A stretch of 25,101 bases of DNA from Ophiothrix spiculata (taxonomy: Eukaryota > Echinodermata > Ophiuroidea > Amphilepidida > Ophiotrichidae): NCBI GenBank assembly GCA_000969725.1, contig JXSR01S015724.1. One strand, written 5' to 3'. A program made the translations under genes and the position numbers. Positions 13,301 to 19,300 of the stretch are shown here, piece by piece. Every line of letters starts with the position of its first letter. The stretch's first letter is position 1. The notes beneath the pieces were generated by a model. The model was given only the letters and a program-made list of their open reading frames with translations. It made no database searches and was not told where the DNA came from.

Positions 13301-16300
13301 TTAATCCTTAAAGCATGGTCTTTGCAAATAATTCAAAAAGTGAAAATGACAAGAGCTGGCATTTACTGCTGTTTTGGGTTGGACAGTCACATATTTCAAA
13401 CTTATTGTTATCTGATAACCTTAGTTTTGGTCATAAAAAGTAAGCAAATGTAAATGTTTGTTGCCTTAGGGTGTGTTCACACATGAACATTTAGTCTTAA
13501 CAGGGTTAGAATTTTGCCATGGTTTTCGCTAGTTCATTTGCTTTCGTTTGCATGAGTTTTTGCACAAGTGATCGCCCACCAAAATTCTAGCCCGGTGTGA
13601 ATTAATTTCCCGCTCACGAGCCAATTCAAAGTGTGAACGCAATTGGAAACTGTCTAGTGAGTAAATGTGATTTCAATTCACTGGTGTTGTGGATGTCTCA
13701 CTCAGAGCTATTATAGAGTTAACAAGCAAGTTGTGTTCATGTGTGAATGCAATTGCTAAGTTGACTCGCTCGCGACTCGCTCACAAACGAGTCAGGAGTA
13801 ATCATGACCAATATGTGTGAACACAGCCTTAGAAATATAAACAATAGATTAACAAAATATGCAGAGGAAATCTACAAGTAAATTTATAAATGGTAGGGGA
13901 GATCTCAAGTTCAAATCCCTGTCTAGAATTTGGGATTTTTAAAGTCTGTGCACAAGAAAATGAAGTGCTACTTTGGTGGTTGATTAGGTGTAAATTTTAT
14001 GCACACCAGGCTTGAATTTTGACACGATTCTGAGAGACTATTTGTGATGGCGCATACCGAAAGGGGGGGGGGACTTTGCAGATGATATCAATTTTTATTT
14101 TATCATTTCATTTTTTTTTCTTTAAAATGACACCTTACTTGTTGAAATTGATCAAGGCGATAACATTTTACAACAGAAAATCTACTGGAAATTCTTATTA
14201 TTTTCTGTATTTTTTGCTGCCTATTTTCACCTGCTTCTTGAAAAGTGTTCTGTCGCAAAGTCACCCTTTTCGGGGTGAGGCATTACATTTTTCAAAAGTA
14301 ATTAACCAATGATAATGTGTATATGATGAATCACCATTTATTTCACCTCTCACATGTGAGAAAGACAATGAACAGAACTGATCTCTGATGCACATATTAT
14401 TTCATAAATAAGTTTAGCATTAGGGGCCGTTTCAAAACTGAACTGGCGGTTGCCTGACGGTTCTTGGCAGTTCAACCGGGATAAACAATAGCCAACCGCC
14501 CAGAACCAGTAGACAACCGCTGATTGAGTTTTGAAGTGACCCCCAGACTTGGTTCAAGCCGAAGGTAATGGTTTGATGACCAGAATACCAGTAGTTCTAA
14601 AAATAATCCTGGTGCAAACAAGATTCTTGTATAGTTAGATTTTTGTAAACTGAATAGAGAAGAAAGCAAGTCTATTGTTTGTTACCTCCACCATGGTGGC
14701 GAATATGTTATAGTTTAAGTATCTTGTTCAAGATTAGTAACATCGATCCATCCATAGATTAAAGAGAGTACAGATAGGAAACAGGTCTATTTGCACCCTA
14801 AAAATTCGGGTAAGTTAGGGGATTGCGCCACGCGGGCGCCATACCTGGACCAACATTGCGCGAGTGCGTAGTAGCCCCACTCTGCGTCCTATCGCGCGCC
14901 TCAATTACGCATCTTACATTTGTCCGCCAAATTGTGCGTAAGCAAGGAACAACGCTTGACTGGCTCGATAGCTGCATTTTCGGTCAAATCACCATTCAGT
15001 TTGCTGGAGTACGGATCCATTATGTTTGCAAGAAAAATCTCAAAACCGCATCATATTTACGTTTTGAGATATCACACTAATTATTATTTTCAGGATTCAT
15101 CAAAGGCTACAACAAAGCCAATAAGTTTAGCGGAGAAATTCAAGCCTGCTGCCGGGGAGTGGACTTGTGATTCGTGTTGTGTACAAAATAAACCGGATGT
15201 GAACAAATGTGCTTGCTGTAGCACGCCAAAACCAGGGGGTACCAAGCCCCCAGCAAACAAACCCTTGTTCGGGCAAAGTAGTATAGCAAAATTTGACAGT
15301 GCTCCCCCCACTGTTGCTAAATCCACGGAACTTCCACTTAATAAAGCAGCATCCCCACTTGTAAACTGTGGTTTTGGGGATAAGTTTAAAGCCAAATCTG
15401 GCGAATGGGAATGTGACGCTTGTATGCTCCGCAACAAAGCGGAATTAACAAAATGTGCTGCTTGTCAAACGGCGAAACCAGGGGGCGCTGTTGCTGCGCC
15501 TGCCCCACCTATGAACTCCAGTATCACAGCTCCGAGTGGATTTGGAGATAAGTTTAAACCGCAAGCAGGAAGCTGGGAATGCGACACGTGTATGTTGAGT
15601 AATAAAGCCAGCGTGAGCAGATGCGTGGCTTGTGACACGCCCAAGCCAGGTGCTAAACAGGCATTAGCTAAACAGGCATTAGCAGCTCCACCAGGTACGT
15701 GTGTTTGTTTATTTGTTTGTTTGTTCATTTGTATGTTTGTTTGTGTGAGCAGATGCGTGGCTTGTGAAGCGCCCTAACCAGGTCTAAACAGTCATTAGCA
15801 GTTCCACCAGGTTTTTCTGTTTGTTTGTTTATTTGATAGTATACAGATACGTTGTATGTGAAACACCCAAATCAGGTACTAGGCAGTCATTTTAGCAGCT
15901 CTTCTAGGTGTTTGTTTGCTTGCAAATACCAAACGACCCCTTTCCAAACAAAAACGAACACTGAATACCCCTAATAGTGTGTCATATTTTCAAGAGTTCA
16001 GTTACCAGCGGAGGGGCGACTAAAGAACCCTCCACCCTAATGAAGTCAAGAAAAGTATAGCATTTCAATATAATGCAAACTCATGTCAGTTTGCAAAATG
16101 TTGTTCTTATATGCCTCCTTTTTATAATCCCGTAATTATATCAAAATGGTGCAGTTTTTCTGAGTGTTAAAATGCCAAAATTTTTGCATATTTTCATGGA
16201 AATTTTGATTTTGATAATTAATTGGGAAAATTTTGGATATACTATTTTTTGTATGATCATCATAGCTTTCAACTTTCACCCCCCTCCCCCAATCTTAAAT

Positions 16301-19300
16301 GGGAGGTAGACGTAAGCACAGAATTGCTGCCTATACTTTTTAAACCTTCAAGCATGCAACAAGCAATCAAGACTCTGTTACGAGATCCATAGCATATCCC
16401 TTGTATTCTTTAGCATTGTGAACTGGTGCTTTGGTTTTGTGCAAGGGGAGGTGCTATTTTGCGGGCTGCGGGGCGATTGACAGTAATTGTGCAACAGACA
16501 GTAATGATTGATTAGCACCAAATCACTGCGTAATTAATTAATATTATTTGACTTGTTCATGATTTTTGTATTCTGTTGGGCTAATTTTGTTGCTACCATA
16601 TGGACAAACCTTTATCGTAAGTTTATTTGAATATTCAACAAGATAATGAAAATAATACTTTTCAAGAATGATCCGCCAACCTGCAGGCAAGGCATGTGTG
16701 CGTGTTTTCAATATTCGAGCAATATGACAAGATACGCGATGCATCATTGGCAAAAACTGGACAACCCAAAATTTGACCCCATGCCAGAATTAAAAATGGC
16801 GTCAAATTTGGGATCTCGCCTAAATATACGGTTTTAATAAATACGAGATCATTAAACACTTCATCAACTCATCAACCCTCTGCTCATTTTTCTCCTACAG
16901 CATCTACATATAAATTTGGTACTGGTAATTCTACTAGTACCGCAGGCAGTTTTAAATTTGGTACAGGTTTATTCACAACAAATAGCGACAATCAGGCAAA
17001 AGGTTCACTGTTCAAAACAACGGACAATGGTGAGAAAGACTCAACAACAGACAACAAAGGTGGGTTTAAATATAAGCTTAACACTTATGTGACCAGGGGG
17101 GTTCTTATGGGCCTTACAACAGGAATTGTCAAACTTAATGCAGCGGGTCCCTCGGTGTCTAACAAATTCTGTATTTTGGTCCTTTTTACATGCTTAATCA
17201 TTGACCAGACTTTCAACGTAAAATTTATATCGAAAGGGTTTCTCACCCCCCCCCCCCCCCCCCTGCTTTTGGCATTGGAAATACCTTGGTCACTTAAGTG
17301 TTAAAGGTGTATTAGGGAGGACGGGTTGGCATAGCGTTTCTGACCTCGCCTTTCGCCGCTGCGGCCCGGGTTCGATTCCCGGTCGGACCTAGGTTATACG
17401 TGAATTTGGTTGTCGATCCATACTCGTCCTCGCAGGTTTTCTCCGAGCACTTCGGTGTCCTCCTGCAGCTAAAATCGAAAATTCTTTCCATTATTCTGTC
17501 TTTCACACCACGGAGGCGTCCCTTGAATTTAATGCATTTGCACTATTGGGATTAGCCTGGCTTACAGCAGAATGTTATAAATAAAAAATGAAAAATATTT
17601 AATTGGGGAAAAATCAGAATATTATCTGCAGGTGATTTACACTCTTTTCTGTTTGATGATAACTGTCAAGTACCAAATATTGTGAAATTTGATCAAACCC
17701 TTCAGAAACATCCAACAAGTCCAATTTTGTTTTGCAAGTTGATCTTGGGTGCGAGGTTATTCTCTATAAGTGTGTATTGATGCAATAAGTCAGGAAAGGG
17801 GCAAGTTTCATTTTTCAAATCATTGCTTGTTATTGAGCAATTGCAGATAAATCAAAAAGAAATTTAAATTTTCCATTGAATTCTCTTATAAAGCCAATTG
17901 TAAGCTGATTCTAGGGGCAGTATTTTTGTTGTTGATAATGATAATTAATGATGAAAGAAAATCTTAATATTTTGATATTTGAGGGTTAAATTCAACATTG
18001 AAACTTCCAATATTATTGCTAACACTACAAAATATGTAAAAACTCGGAATTTGGTAATGATGCTGAACTTGTCAACTTTCCCCTTAAAGTGTAGTTAAAA
18101 CAAAAAAATTGGTTTTGGCCAAGTTGTTTTTAATTTGCTTTTCTTTTTTTTTCTTGAACTTGAGCATGTTTGTACTTTTTGTTATCATTCTAATATGGTT
18201 AGCATACTTTGACCTTCCAACATTTGGACACAAATTTGAATTTTGCTGTTTAGATTTCACCCAGTAGCTCAAACCAAGTTGACAAGTAGTGCAAATAAGT
18301 GCTATTCATATGATTTTGCTCTACCGTGTCAAAATATTTCTATTAAATATTTGGTATAATGAATATTCTGATTCAGATGCAAACATTTCATTGTTCTTAG
18401 GCTTTGCATTGAAAGACATTCGTTCACCCAAGAGACATTCGCTCGCGGTGTTCGCACTGACTTATTCTTTAAAATGGAGAGAAAATATTTCTTTCAGTGC
18501 TTTAATATTTGGTTCAATCGATGTTAGCATGGTTAAATCGGTGATGGCGTCGATTTAGCCAATATCCAAGAATTGTGAGTGTCATTACATCTCCTTATGA
18601 CCAAATGATATGAGGCAGAGGAATATCGAATGTCATGAGCGAATTATCTCAGATGAGCAAATATCTCTCAGATGAGCGAATGTCTTTGGATGCCAAGCCT
18701 TAACCCTCAAAGAGCCGGGCTTTTTCGACCCATCTCACAGCCGGGGGGGGGGGCGGATTCCCCCCCCCCTTCCGATCTCGGAAACCGATTGACGAAACAT
18801 CAAGTGTAGGGTACTGGTGGATAGCTATGACCCTCACGAGTCCATTGGTACCAAAAAAATTGAAATCGGACCTTGTATGACGTCACAGTGACGTCATAAG
18901 TGACGTTGCGTCAAAAACGCGAAAATCACGAAAAATCGCCAAAATCGTCGTTTTTCGCAATTTTTTCGAGCAAAAGTTGCAATTTTTATCAATAAGGTGT
19001 GTCAAAGTATACTTAGGCATGTTCTTACTCTAAATAAATCAAATAAAAATCAAATAAATACAATAAAACATAGTGGAAGTGTATCCTAATAACAAAAAAC
19101 ACGATTTGTATGTAATTTGCATTGAAAATCAGTTTTTGGTCAGTTTTTCGGTTGACCCAGCGTCCCATTTCGGAACGCCACGTCCTAACCCTATGTCCGA
19201 TTTTCCTAAAAATGGTCTTAAAATAAGCGCATCTATGAATTTTAATGAAAATCCTAGAAGTATGGCTGCAAAAAGTTTGCAAAAAATATCAAATTTCCCG

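Larger units (their letters stand above)
12357..15093 (+). other. NUP153 intron with large duplication and assembly gap
   Basis: Intron of 2737 bp plus a gap of unknown size. It holds two copies of an ~820 bp segment (12384-13204 and 13390-14214), each with the same PIF/Harbinger MITE, 50 N, a foldback element at 14423-14544, and a locally CpG-richer stretch at 14820-14960 of unknown nature. No exon is needed here by phase. Confidence 0.75.
15695..16900 (+). other. NUP153 intron with decayed copies of the preceding exon end
   Basis: Intron of 1206 bp, GTACGT to TTTCTCCTACAG. The first 220 bp contain two degenerate copies of the end of the finger exon separated by TTTG-rich microsatellite. 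The remaining kilobase shows nothing I recognise. Confidence 0.75.

Noticed and set aside
14920-15777. 285-codon frame taken as a single gene starting at 14920
   Set aside because: The part before 15094 precedes a strong TATTATTTTCAG acceptor and has no similarity; the part after 15694 runs past a donor into TTTG repeats.
17312-17506. Minus-strand 64-codon frame with 'GPTGNRTRAAAAKGEVRN'
   Set aside because: This is the reverse complement of a SINE tRNA head, a common false ORF in animal genomes.
18878-18913. CRE promoter controlling NUP153
   Set aside because: The TGACGTCA pair is deep inside the gene and within a repeat-like segment; no start site evidence.
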